This document shows, piece by piece, positions 30,124 to 41,359 of a stretch of 64,000 nt of DNA. This stretch comes from Aporrectodea caliginosa (taxonomy: Eukaryota > Annelida > Clitellata > Crassiclitellata > Lumbricidae). Numbering within the stretch: the first letter of the stretch is position 1; the number at the start of each line of letters is the position of its first letter. A model generated the notes under the pieces. It was given only the letters and a program-made list of their open reading frames with translations, was not told the DNA's origin and did not search any database. The DNA lies in contig JACEVL010000773.1 of NCBI GenBank assembly GCA_020284085.1, positions 350,001 through 414,000 on the forward strand, given 5' to 3'. The position numbers were made by a program, and so were the translations under genes.

Positions 30124-30285
30124 GGGGCATGGTAGCCAACTGGTTAGAGCACTCAGCACATAACGTGGAGAGTACAGGTTCGAGCCTTCTCCCCTGAGAT
30201 GGTTACAAAGTAGGGACCTTGAGCAAGTCCTTCACTCACAATTGCTCAGCGCCATCGATTGATGCTTGGTCATTAATAAATTTCA
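30124..30285 (+). repeat. tRNA-derived SINE, family A
   Basis: TAGCCAACTGGTTAGAGCAC (A box), ACAGGTTCGAGCCTTC (B box), GGGACCTTGAGCAAGTCCTT, CAATTGCTCAGCGCCATCGA. Confidence 0.88.
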
Positions 30286-30924
30286 ATAAATACAGAAATG
30301 GCAATTAAAATCGCTAATCCATCCAGCTGCGAAATTTCATAACTCAAAGAAACACTAATCCAAAAATAATTCATGCCAAGTTAAAAGTCAAACTGGATTC
30401 ATTTCTAAACGCTTCTCCTAACAATAGATTTACGACAAATTCAGAGACAGCCAGAATGTCATTACGAAATCTGGTTTGCAAAATCCATAATCAGATTTCC
30501 ATGTCAGCACACAACACAAAACATACTTTAGAAACTTTAGAGTACTTTATAGAGTCCTACTGTTCAGAAACGAGTCTCGTAACACAAGGGAAAAAACAAC
30601 AAGCCAACAAAAGGCAACCAATTGCAAGACATTGGCTTCAACGGATTTGCCAAAACCTTCTTGTAACATGCTTCGTTCTAAAACTAATTCTACTAGATTA
30701 CAGGCACAGAGATAAAAAAATTCAGATCATCAAAACATTAACTGTGTTTACATAGGTAGTATGAAGTGTTAGCAACTTCATTTTCTTAGCCTTGGCATAC
30801 GTTCCAATATGGGATGTAATCACAATAGTAAATTTATATAGCACCACTATAAGAAATTCATCAGAAGCGCGGTAGGAGCTTGTACACATTAAAACGTGGC
30901 CCATTCATAACGCAAGATACAGAA

Positions 30925-31030
30925 TGTTACAAGAAAGCTCCAACATGTTACAAGAAAGCTCCAACATGTTACAAGAAGGTTCCGACATGTTACAAGAAGG
31001 TCGCAACACGTTACAGGAACATTAAAACAC
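30925..31030. repeat. 21-bp tandem repeat, five units
   Basis: GTTACAAGAAAGCTCCAACAT-type units, the later ones changed to AAGGTTCCGACAT and AAGGTCGCAACAC. Confidence 0.88.
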
Positions 31031-31391
31031 GTTACTGGGGAGGAATCACGCTACAGACCGCACTACCAAACTACTCTCATCTCCTAAGTTAAATTAAACT
31101 AGAAAATCTCTTCCGGTCTTCGAAAAACATCAAATCAAAACAGACAATCCAGCTAACGGTCAAGCTAGTTACAAAATATACACAACCTTTGTACAAGCAA
31201 TTTAAATAGCAGCTCTGCGCATAAACACATATTCACACGTTTATTTACAGAAAAAAAAAACCGATCCGCCGATTTGGGTCCGAGAGAAACGAGTCCGGCT
31301 AATTTAGCTGTTCCTAAAGTCAATTTATATAGCTCCGCTAGCTGCCCGGCAAAACCGTTGCCAGGTGGTCGACTATCACAGGATGCTGATG

Positions 31392-34300
31392 TCAAGACGG
31401 CTTGCATGCGTTCAGCTGGAACCGTCGAACTCGACTGTTCCTGCGCTGCGACTGCACGGAACAGGAAGCTTCTGCGCCGACGTGGTCGTGGTCACTTTGG
31501 CTGACAACAGGAACGTGTCTCATGTCTGAGATATCGTGATCTGCAATGAAGAAAGCATCAATACAACGCGATCGATTACAACTAGGGCTGTTAACGATTA
31601 AATTTTTTAATAGCGAACTATTTAAGAATTAACGATTAATTAGTAGTTAATTATGACCAAATGTATTTCCCCAATAAGTAACGACAAATACAAAATTAAC
31701 ATTATTCATTGTTTAGGTTTTAATAGTATTATTAATAATATTTATTGCCAGTTAGTTGTTTTTTTGGTCACATTAGTAATCTTGTTTACGTTTTCAGTCC
31801 AAATGTCTTCCTTCATCGCTGATAGTGACTGACAGTTTCTCAACAATGACTGTCCAAGTTAGTTCTTTAGCACCTTACTGAATATAACAATTGGTCTTCA
31901 ATTAATCGTTAAAAATATATTTAACTGTAAAAATTAATTAACAACTAATCGATTAATTAATCGTTAACTTCCGCAGCCCTAATTACAACATGAATTCTGA
32001 TCTAATCGAACGAGTTCTATGGCACCATTGTCGCAATGAATACGACAGCAGTTTTAAACGGTTGCTTCAATGCAAATTCCTTTATAATAACATTCACAAC
32101 GATACGCCAGAGCAACTTTCTGCCGGATCACGCTCTTGGAGCAGTCATCTCTTGCATTTAAGTAATGTTTCATGCGACACTCCATGGAACATATTTTTAA
32201 CGGACCTTCGAGACTCGTTTCCGTGATGACGTGTTCCTCCTCCTCAAATTCCTCGTCGCTTGAAGCGGGGAGAACTCGATGTAGGTTGATGAGGTAGGGC
32301 ACCACGGTCATACTCCGAACGGTGCAACCATCATCCGCTCGCGGACACAGACGGACGTACTCGGACATCATACGAGGATGCTTTTTCCTAAACCAGCTGC
32401 TCTCCACACACACAAAAACTGATGTTAAGTAATTTTTCTTCCATTTTACTTAACATTTTCCTCAAACTCCAAAGTGGGGCATTGGCGAAGCTGCCCCCCG
32501 GTTCTTATATCAGAGAGGAACTAGTGAATCAACAAATGAATGACTGAATAAATGAACGAATGAATAAATGAACGAATGAATGAAAGAACAAACGAACGTA
32601 TGAATTAGGTAAGATTAAGTAATGCAAATCTAATCTACTAATCTACCACCTTCTACAGCAGTGTTTCTTAACCAGTGTTCGACCGAACCCCTGGGGTTCG
32701 GTGAGCCAGTGCCAGGGGTTCGGCAGAGGTCCTCTGAAATATATACATAGCCTATTCATGGTCAGTGAGTGTGAGTGAAAAATCATTTGCTATTTTATTT
32801 TTATTTTTCGACTTTTATTTAATAAAATAGTTAACTGTAAGTAGTTCACGTATTGAATGTATTAATATCGTATCACATTTTGGTACAATTTTTAATGTCC
32901 TTTTGTTCCCATTAGTTAAAAAATTATTGTTCAAACTTGAGGGGTTCGGTGAGTGGTCATGGATTTCTCTTGGGGTTCGGCTCCCTTGAAAAGGTTAAGA
33001 ACCACTGTTCTACAGCATTGTTATCTTATGTTCACTTCATCTAAAACTATAGTAAAAATTAACCTCTGTTGGAGCACATGGTGGTCAAAATCCAGCAAAT
33101 CTAATCCAATCGAATCTAAATACTTCCATAGCGCCATTATCAGATACCGATTGACGGTCTCTTCACATCAAATGGCAGGCAAATATCGCAATCCACGGCA
33201 GAAGCCCGGTCATCGAAATACGCAAATCTTGCATCTTTCACGCGTTACTTTACAATCGTCCTTTCGTAACGCTCGTTAATTCATGACATCATCATTTTCA
33301 CAAAGGATCTACATAAATAACAAGAAACATGCACAAAAGAGCACAAAAGGAGAAGACAAGCAAGACATACTCGTGAGCTCTGATCTGCTGAATGGTGAAC
33401 CTCTTGCTCGGCTCGTACTGCAGTAAACCTGTACAAAACACAACACAAGTTACGGTCCATTAGCATAATCTATCCAATCTACCTAATCCAATCTAATATA
33501 ATTGTTATTGCAATGCAGAAAGCATACCAATGGTCGCTTCAAAGAATAGCTGCACTCTAGCCAAATACATAATAAATAAAACAAATCGCTAACTAAAAAA
33601 ATCTAAATAAATAAATTGCCAAATACTTCAATAACTAGCTACATAAATAGCTAACTAAAAACTAAATAGCTCAATAGTTAATAAACAGATAAATAAGACA
33701 TAAATAGCAAAATAACTAAATAAATAAATAGCTAAATAAATAAATAGCTAAATAACCAAATAGCTAACAGCAAACCGATCAAGACACTTACCTCTGATAA
33801 GATCAGCGAGTAGCTTATCAACGATATCTGGTATCGCATATTCCCCCTTGCCGATATTTTCGAACAGCTTGTAGATATTGTCGCCCTCGAACGGATAGAG
33901 TCCCGTCGTTATGTTGTACCTACGAATACAAAACCCATTTTCCAATCACCTACAGCAGCGTTGCTTCAACATCACAAGCACATCATCATCTGAGTAAATA
34001 CTTGGAAAAGATGCCGAAGGTGCTCTGTGATATCATTCGAGTGGCACCGTTGTAGAAAGTGTTCAGAATATTTTCCCAAAAGACCTCATTCAAGCTCGTA
34101 TCCTTGGTCTCTTCGAGGTGAAAATGAAATGATACCTGATGTCCTCACAGATTTAATTGTTTGTATGGTTCGTTACTGTTCACCTTGCAATGCACTGTTT
34201 GGATTCTTTGCATATGATTTTACATGATTTTTTAAATGATCACGAAGTTGTGTGTCATGCACATGATCTCAGAAATGATCATGAAGTTGTATGCTATGCT

Positions 34301-36815
34301 GTATTGAACTGGCCACCTGTACACTGTCTATGTGAAAGTGTAATCCAGGCAGCATCGGGACTTATGACCCTTTTGGATTTGCCCTTTTAATGCCAGCACT
34401 TTAACTGCTATAAGCAGAACTGTCGTAATTTGATTTCACTGTTGTGTGGTGATTCAATAAATCTATTTCAATCAAGGTCATCCTAAAATACACAGTCCAT
34501 CTTATACACACATCCACCCTTACACCCAGATGGAAGCATTACCGACCACAGACTTAAAGACGCACGAGAGAAAAGTGCTTACAGCGTAACACCGGACGAC
34601 CAGATGTCCACTTTGAAACCGGCAAAAGTGTCCTCCCCATTGGCAATCTCCGGCGGTTGGAACGCAGGCGACCCCTGGCTAGTCCGACAGATGTCGTTCA
34701 GTGCAAACACATCCAGAGCCTGCAAACAAAGGACAACCACTTAGCATGTACATAGAAATTTGGAGAAATTGGCCCCTCCTCCCTGTGTGCACAAGAACAT
34801 TTTTTACACCTTTCCACCTGCGAATGTATACTTGACATCCCCCTGAATACTATATAGAACGGTCCATATTTAATCCACGCAGAAACAACCAAGAATTATT
34901 AAGGCATTAGTAGCCGGGAAAAGACAAGTCTTCAATTCTTCAGGAACTGAACATGCGTGTATGAGTATGCCCCATTAGGGAAGATTTGGTCTTCTCACAC
35001 AATAGCCTAACCGATGCCAGTATTCAAAACAACAACATATTCATCTGCAGATGAATAACATGAATATGAATATTCTCATTTAGCTGGAGAAGGTTTCCAT
35101 GGACAGCCTCATGCAGACATGTAGAGCCAGTCCAACAAATTTCCTACAGGATAGAACATTTTAAGTGAATCTTGCCTCTGCTACACCAAGATCCGTGATT
35201 TTCAGAGTTTCATCGTTCGTCAGAAGCAGGTTACCGGGTTTAATGTCTTTATGTACGATGTTCTGGCTGTGCAGATATTCAAGGCCATCGACGAGTTGAC
35301 AGAAATAGCTATAAAAACAAAACATGCAAAATACAATCGGTTATAAAACTTACGGCTTCTGTATCGTAAACCGTAATGTAATGGCATACTAACATAACAT
35401 ATTATATGTAATGTAGACTCACATGTAATGTAATTGAACATTTATTGCAGGGATGGGCAGTAATTGAAAATACGTAATTGAAATTACTTGAAATCACGTA
35501 GTTTGTTATTCAATTACATTTTCCCATGTATTCTGTAATTTGAAATAATATTTCATGTCCCATAGTAATTTTTAATACAATTACATTTTTTTCTGAATAA
35601 TTTGCCCATCCCTGTTGTATTGTATAAAACTGATCTAAACCAGTGCGATTTTAACCAGTTGCAACAGCATGCCAAACAGAGTCATATTCTATAGAACCAA
35701 ATTGCAATGGAAGACTGTTCCAAAGGAAGGCCCTGTAGAGGAGGAGCATGTAAGTCTTTAACTGAATCTCACGTGTTTGCTTGGAAGATGGGAAACCTTT
35801 TCCCCGGAGCGCCTTCGAGTAGTTCCTGAAGACCGACGACACAGTAATCCATCACCATGTACATCTTCTGCTTCTCGACGTTCTCCAGAACGTCAATCAG
35901 CTCAATGACGTTTCGATGATGAAGTCTTTTCAGCAGGATTATTTCTCTGTAAACAAACCACACACATTTCCAACTTTCACTTGAAGTCACACCAGTTTGG
36001 ATTTGCTAGACAGTCATGTTTCAGCCTTTTTGTAGGAGGTTCTCTAAAGGTGTTGGTTTTGCGGTGTGGTGTTGCAGGCTGCAATTCACGGCTCCAATTT
36101 TTTTACTAATTTGTAAGCGGGGAGTCAAAGTTTCTAAAAAATTAGGTGAACATTTAGCATCGGGGTACGTAAGTTTATGGGCGTTTTACGGTATCTTTTG
36201 GCATGCGGTGCGGAAGGTACCATGTTTTCTAATGACGACACTAACCCTAACCCCGACCCACAAACTCGCATAACCTTACCCTAATCGACTCTCACGACAC
36301 CTCCTAACTGACAATGAGGACGCGAGAAAACCTATGCACCCCGACTCTAAATGTATACCAAAAATTACTGGTCTAAATGGAGTATAAATCTTGAAGTATA
36401 TGCAAAATGCAAATCAGGTAATTAGTTACATTACCCTACAATAAAGTAGCAAGGTCCTGAGAAGATGAACAGCACTGCACCTTTTAACGTTGGCTTCGCC
36501 GTTTGGAATTCGTCGAAGCTTTTTCTTCTTCAGGATCTTCACGGCTCGCCTGCAGAGCGTCTCCGAGTCGAGGCACTCCTTGACCTTCCCGTAAGACCCC
36601 TCCCCAAGCATGTCTCCCATGATATACTTCCCTACGTACTTGGCCTTCTTCTTGACGGGCCGATAGACGATCAGCTCCGAGTTGACCCTGTGAAAGCCGA
36701 GGCTGTGGTCCTCGTCTTCCGGTAGTAGGGCCCCCAGACCGCCTCCCACTGGTTCTAGGTCCTGCGAGTTAAAGTCATCGCCTCCCAGTCCGAACCGGAC
36801 ATCGCCCCCGTCCAT
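31392..36815 (-). CDS. STK11: STK11/LKB1 serine/threonine kinase, 8 coding exons, complete
   Basis: Exons in coding order: 36815-36481, 35946-35773, 35308-35176, 34719-34583, 33919-33792, 33428-33371, 32396-32206, 31540-31392 (1305 nt, 434 aa; human 433 aa). Motifs: glycine loop [15 protein letters not shown]-type lysine in [20 protein letters not shown], catalytic [15 protein letters not shown] in place of DFG, activation segment [35 protein letters not shown], the WFRKKHP flank, then SMTVVPYL. The C-terminus is a CaaX-type box, CKPS. LKB1 phosphorylates AMPK-family kinases with STRAD and MO25 (family knowledge). Internal exon sizes of 133, 137, 128 and 58 nt equal those of human exons 4-7. 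The 174-nt second exon equals human exons 2 plus 3. The intron after exon 3 starts with GC. The start ATG has A at -3 and G at +4. Confidence 0.97.
31583..31981. mobile_element. hAT-like element (399 bp), TSD ATTACAAC
   Basis: Ends TAGGGCTGTTAACGATT and, inverted, AATCGTTAAC...CAGCCCTA. Exact 8-bp duplication ATTACAAC at 31575-31582 and 31982-31989. Lies in the last STK11 intron, 43 bp from exon 8. Confidence 0.93.
32659..33007. mobile_element. hAT-like element (349 bp), TSD TTCTACAG
   Basis: CAGTGTTTCTTAACC and GGTTAAGAACCACTG ends; the exact duplication TTCTACAG is at 32651-32658 and 33008-33015. Internal GGGGTTCGGTGAG occurs twice. In STK11 intron 6. Confidence 0.94.
33595..33772. repeat. 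AATAAATAGCTAA-type low-complexity tract
   Basis: Repeated AAATAAATAGCTAAATA units in STK11 intron 5, ending about 20 bp from exon 5. Confidence 0.8.
35171..35178 (-). promoter_or_regulatory. STK11: GC-type splice donor of STK11 intron 3
   Basis: Minus-strand CAGAG|GCAAG. The codons GGTGTAGCAGAG (GVAE) must join GCTCTGGAT (ALD) of the next exon. This fixes the border at 35176/35175 and gives an exon of 133 nt, the size of human exon 4. No GT donor in the vicinity keeps frame and residues. Confidence 0.88.
35448..35614. mobile_element. hAT-like mini element (167 bp), imperfect TSD
   Basis: CAGGGATGGGCAGTAATTG and inverted AATTTGCCCATCCCTG. Flanks ATTTATTG and TTGTATTG match in 6 of 8 bases. 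In STK11 intron 2. Confidence 0.8.
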
Positions 36816-39099
36816 TTTAATTCAGCGGTCGTTTGCATAAATAAAAAGCAGGATATCTACAGAACATCGTCAATTTCTTCTCTTCTACACGAATTTACAA
36901 CTACACAGCATCGGTCATCAAGAAGCCATTAAACGCCTAGGAAACGACTAAACTGCACCCCGTGGAGTAAGTAGAATCTCCAATGGACATCACTATCAAA
37001 TAACAATATAAGAAATTCTTGCAGTATTATTTAGGTTGACTATCGCCTTCTTATTATCTAAATATCCTTTAATAAATAGTCAAATAATTTACTTGAGATC
37101 GATAGCACCCAATCTAGAAAACAATCGTATCAGACCCAATGCATGTATCTGTTTTAAAACGAATCTAATCTGAAAACGAGGCAATCAATTCCCGAGAAAC
37201 TTCCGCTGCTGTCCCAGAAACAAAGACATTGCCCAAAGTAGCCGCCCAAATATAGTTATACTTAATAATAATTACGATAACCTTGAATTAGCTCGTATAA
37301 TTTTTTATTTTTTTATTGTGTTCACAACAGGCATAGCGTAGTATTGTATTGTATACTGTGGCTTGAACGGCATGTTCGCATTTCTTTTGACTATAATACA
37401 GTATGTGATATACCAGACGTATAAAGTTGACGTCATAATCATATCAGCCAATTATAGGAATCGGCAGCCATAGGGTTCACGGTTCTCTCATACTATTACA
37501 GTAGGTTTAGGCCTATATAAGCGTTTCAGAACAGGACCTAATTTACTAACTCCGCCACTACTCGATCGTTTTCTGGTAGTGCCAGTCCCAAGCCTGGATA
37601 AAGGAGGAGGGCGACGCTAGTCATCTTTGTTTATATGACACGGTGTCGTTAAACTGAGCATGCAGTAGGCCTAAGCCTAATCATCTGGAGGAGGCTGTTA
37701 TTGCAAGTTTCCACACGTAATAAACACTTTATTGTCTATGTCCACATTCCAGAATTATACCAGACCTTAGTCTTTTGGGTCACGAGCTAATCGCGGGTGA
37801 ATGTATGCTGCCTACATCGACAAGCTGATTCCCACCAGGCTTGTAAAATTATGCTCTTCACGTGTGGGTTATAGACCTATGTGTGAAGTCATTATAGCCT
37901 GACAGTAAGGGCCCACAAAAAACCAGAATGTGACTCGGCTCTATGTATGTGTATACTCAGTACAGTATAGTGACCATAATACAGGAACATATATACATAT
38001 GTAGGGAACAACAACGCGGGGCTGTCGTAAGGCAAGTACAAGATCTTTGCTTTTTGTATAAGGCTGTTTTATAGCGCCATTACAGATATCAAGGACTATA
38101 CGGATTCATGCACACGCATGCATACATACATACCGTTGGATGCTTGTACCTACAAAAAATTCGCTTCCGGCCCCAGTCCAATCGAGCGTGCAAAACGGGT
38201 GCGAGTACTGTAAGGTATGTGATGTTAAGCCATAATTATTGCTTTCTATGTCTCCGCTAACGGTAAACCTTTCGTTATAAGATCTTCGAATTCTGTCTTC
38301 AGTTAACTAACTAGGCTATAGACGAATTTAGGCCTACTTTAAAATCAATATAGATATATGACACAATTAATCTGCTCCTGTTTAGTACAGCTGTAGACCC
38401 TTCTTACACCCGCATCGCCAGGTGGCGCCAGGCTCGTAGCCTTAAACCGGAAGTACACGATATTTTCACGAGCAAAAGTCTTATACTATACGTGGTGTCG
38501 TTGATAATTAGTGTATGAGTTTTGGTAACCACGATTAAACGTTTGTACTATCGTTGTGAGGAATTTCTCAATTTGTTTAGAAACTCCTTCTGTATATATA
38601 TTATTTGATGGTTTATACATAGTATTTTGTTTGATTTTTAAAAATAAGTTTTGGAATAGTGGTCTAAAGCATGCGAACGATAATAGGTGGTTTTCGGTTT
38701 ACTGGTTGCGCAATTTGTCAGATTCTTTACACAGGTCAATCAAAGGAAAACTTAAAACTGTTTCGATCTGTTGTATAAGGGTAACCCAAATGGGCCCACA
38801 CATGGGGGGGCTCTTGTTTCAGATATATTTTCACTTTTCCTATCAGCTGACTTGTAATAATGAGATTCTTACGTACCGTACCAGATGTTCCTTCAAACAT
38901 GTAGGGGTGGTGAAGGATTTCACCCATCAGTTCATTGGAAAATGACCAGGGTCGGAGTCCTATACCGTCGCATTAGAGAAACGTGGACATTTACATTTTA
39001 TTTTATAAATCACTCAGGCAAGAAGCGGAAAAGCTCTTTCATTTATTGTGTTAAATTGCACAAACACAATATTTTGAGTTCTTGCTTGTTTTGTTAGGT
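36816..39099. other. Head-to-head intergenic region STK11 / POLR2K
   Basis: 2284 bp separate the two start codons. There is no coding exon here. TAGG directly before the POLR2K ATG looks like an acceptor, so a non-coding exon may lie within about 38450-39000. A small LINE-tail motif, CCAGTCCCAAGCCTGG, is near 37580. No TATA box or CpG-rich core could be assigned with confidence. Confidence 0.6.
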
Positions 39100-40889
39100 A
39101 TGGATTCAAAAGACAGAGATCAGGCTGCTGGTAGTTCGTCAGCTACTGTGAGAGCTCCTGCTATGATCTACGTTTGTGCTGGTTAGTATTCTGTATTCTT
39201 AATTAAACTTTTAAGATGTTAAATGTGGGGTGCATGTCACTGCATAGCAAATCCTGGAAATCCCAACCAAAAAATTGAATTTCCGCTAAACCCAGAAATA
39301 TATTTTTGAAATAAAATCAATTACAAAATGAATTAAAATCATTTGCACAAAACGAAGTCTACACAATTTTGGGATATTTTCCAAGATTCAGGAGATTAGT
39401 GTTTGGGATTTTAAACGCTTAGTAGAAAACTTGGTTTTGGGAATTTGGTTTATATGCATTTGTGATTCTGATTATTTTGGTATGGACAATGATTTTTTTA
39501 TCTAGTAGTAACTTTGATAGCACCAGTGTTTAATACACAGGACTTCGACCAATGGCACTCCAAAGCCAAGCCGTAGTCAGGTCAACATCCAAAAGATTGG
39601 TCAACTTAGACAGAGAGACTTAGGAGTGACCATTGGCTGATGCCTTGGGAATTATTACAGTACTACTGTAAAAGTTCTTTGATTATTATTATTGTGATTG
39701 TTAAAATTCTTGTAGACTGTCATAATGAAAGTGAGATTCGTTCGAGAGATGCCATCAGATGTCGTGAGTGCGGCTATCGAATCATGTACAAGAAACGCAC
39801 GCGCAGAAGTAAGTAAACATCTGGAACCTTTATCTTTTATTTTCAGGGTGCATGATTGCCCAATGGTTAACGTGGTGGAGTGTCAACTGAGAGGTCAGGG
39901 GTTCAATCCCAGCCAGGGATGGAAGGGTTTTTGAATATGCTGGTTCGCATGACTTCACTTTTTTGGCACTGTAGAAATCTTGGAGTTACAATTTAAAGAA
40001 ATTTCTTGTTCTTCCTGAGCTGTAAAATGAATACACTGTCTGTACAAGGGAGAGGGATGGCCCTCTGCTTTTATATGCTGAGGTCAAGAAAATGAAGTCA
40101 TTGACATTTCATACCCATGGCTAGGACTGCCTGTGTTCTCATCATAGTTTTTATGTTTGTGCTAACTTCTAGCTTGAACTCCGTTTTATTCAATATGTGT
40201 ACAATACAGTACAACTTGATTTGAAATTGCCCTTCTTCCAAAGTTCAGAAGTGCATACTATATTACAATATATCGATGGCACAGAGCAACTGTGTGCAAA
40301 GGACTTGCTCAAAGTCCTCACACAGTAACTGTCGTGGACGAGGCTCAAACCCGTACCTTCTACATTACAGGCCGATTGCTCTAACCAATCACGGCTCAAA
40401 CCAAGAATAAAAATCTAACGTTTTCTGGGTTTAAACTTGTGTTTTAGAGTAGATTAAGCAATAAATCTTTCTTTTTAAAGTATGTTGTCTTAGGTCCGAA
40501 AAGTGGACTGCATCTCTTGTTTTTTTTAAATCGGGTCTGGATTAGTGACTGCTGCTTTTCCTAGGTGCGAGGTATGTTGAGGTTCTTCCCTCCTGTCTTC
40601 TTCTGACCATTTGTATAGCCGCTACCCCAAAGACAGATGGGGTCTCGGAGCACGTCAAGTCCCTGTACAGGTTCGGGGTGAAGCCCACACAATTTTCCAT
40701 GCACTTGCATGTTAATCCGAATCGTCAAGAATTGCTAAACAGCTGAAAATAGCAATCCGCAGCATGTTTTACTTGCTTATTTAAATAAACAAAAGCCATA
40801 GTTTTGCTTGCTACTGTGCAGCTAAGTTGCCTGATACTAATATTCTCTGTTTTCTGTTGTTTCCAGTGGTCGTGTTCGACGGAAGATGA
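39100..40889 (+). CDS. POLR2K: RNA polymerase I/II/III subunit RPABC4 (RPB12), 3 exons, complete
   Basis: Exons 39100-39181, 39716-39808 and 40867-40889 join in phase to 198 nt (65 aa; human 58 aa). The N-terminus, [15 protein letters not shown], is longer and variable. The core is [20 protein letters not shown], then [17 protein letters not shown], ending MVVFDGR. The two CxxC pairs (CADC and CREC) form the zinc ribbon of this subunit, which is shared by all three nuclear RNA polymerases. The last exon gives only MVVFDGR (human LVVFDAR), with the first codon split across the intron. Borders are GT-AG. The ATG directly follows TTTTGTTAGGT, suggesting that the exon begins 2 bases before the start. 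Intron 2 holds two SINEs. Confidence 0.96.
39845..39960 (+). repeat. tRNA-derived SINE, family C
   Basis: CATGATTGCCCAATGGTTAA (A-box region), GGGGTTCAATCCCAGCCAGG (B-box region), then TTTTTGAATATGCTGG. In POLR2K intron 2. Confidence 0.75.
40200..40405 (-). repeat. tRNA-derived SINE, family A (reverse)
   Basis: TATCGATGGCACAGAGCAAC, AAGGACTTGCTCAAAGTCC, the reversed B box GGCTCAAACCCG and CTAACCAATCACG. Confidence 0.85.
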
Positions 40890-41359
40890 GTCATGATAAG
40901 CACGACGAATGCTTTGCATGCAAACATTAGCAAAAGACTTTAGCGAACTGGGCTTTGTAATTTGAGTGGTTTAAAAAGTGCTTGTTTAAAAAAACATATG
41001 TAAAACTGAAAACTTTGTTTCTGAATATGAATCGTTCTAAACCACTGTTGGTTTTTAGCTTCACATGGGAATTTATATAACGAATCCAGCTGACTGAATT
41101 TTGTCCATGAGAAGAGGAATACCCTCTAAAGGGAAGCTGTAGGTTAAATGTGGTAGGGACTTCAGTTTCTAGGTCTCGGCATATCAGAGCCAATGATGTG
41201 AGTGCTCTCCCTGACCTCAGCTTCTCGCTGACAGTGTACAGTGAATGTGCTCATTTAACAGATGAGTGCGAATAAGTGCCAATGGAAGAGAGATTGAATT
41301 TTTTTAGTTGTGGCAGTGTATGAACCCTGAGCATTTCCCTGCAAGGCCAGCAACCTGAC

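Larger units (their letters stand above)
27458..31391. other. Intergenic region between SNX 5' end and STK11 3' end
   Basis: No coding exon recognised. It holds a reversed tRNA-like SINE (27600-27832, with GGGACTCGAACTCGGTACCC), a retroelement tail (28210-28590), a hAT-like element (28710-28835), a hairpin element (29296-29362), a SINE (30124-30285) and a 21-bp repeat (30925-31030). 28840-29290 and 29370-30120 are otherwise unremarkable. Confidence 0.7.

Noticed and set aside
34027..34390. Possible exon in STK11 intron 4 (plus-strand frames of 66 and 77 codons)
   Set aside because: On the opposite strand to the kinase, no family match; the nearby AATAAA suggests at most an old retroposed piece.
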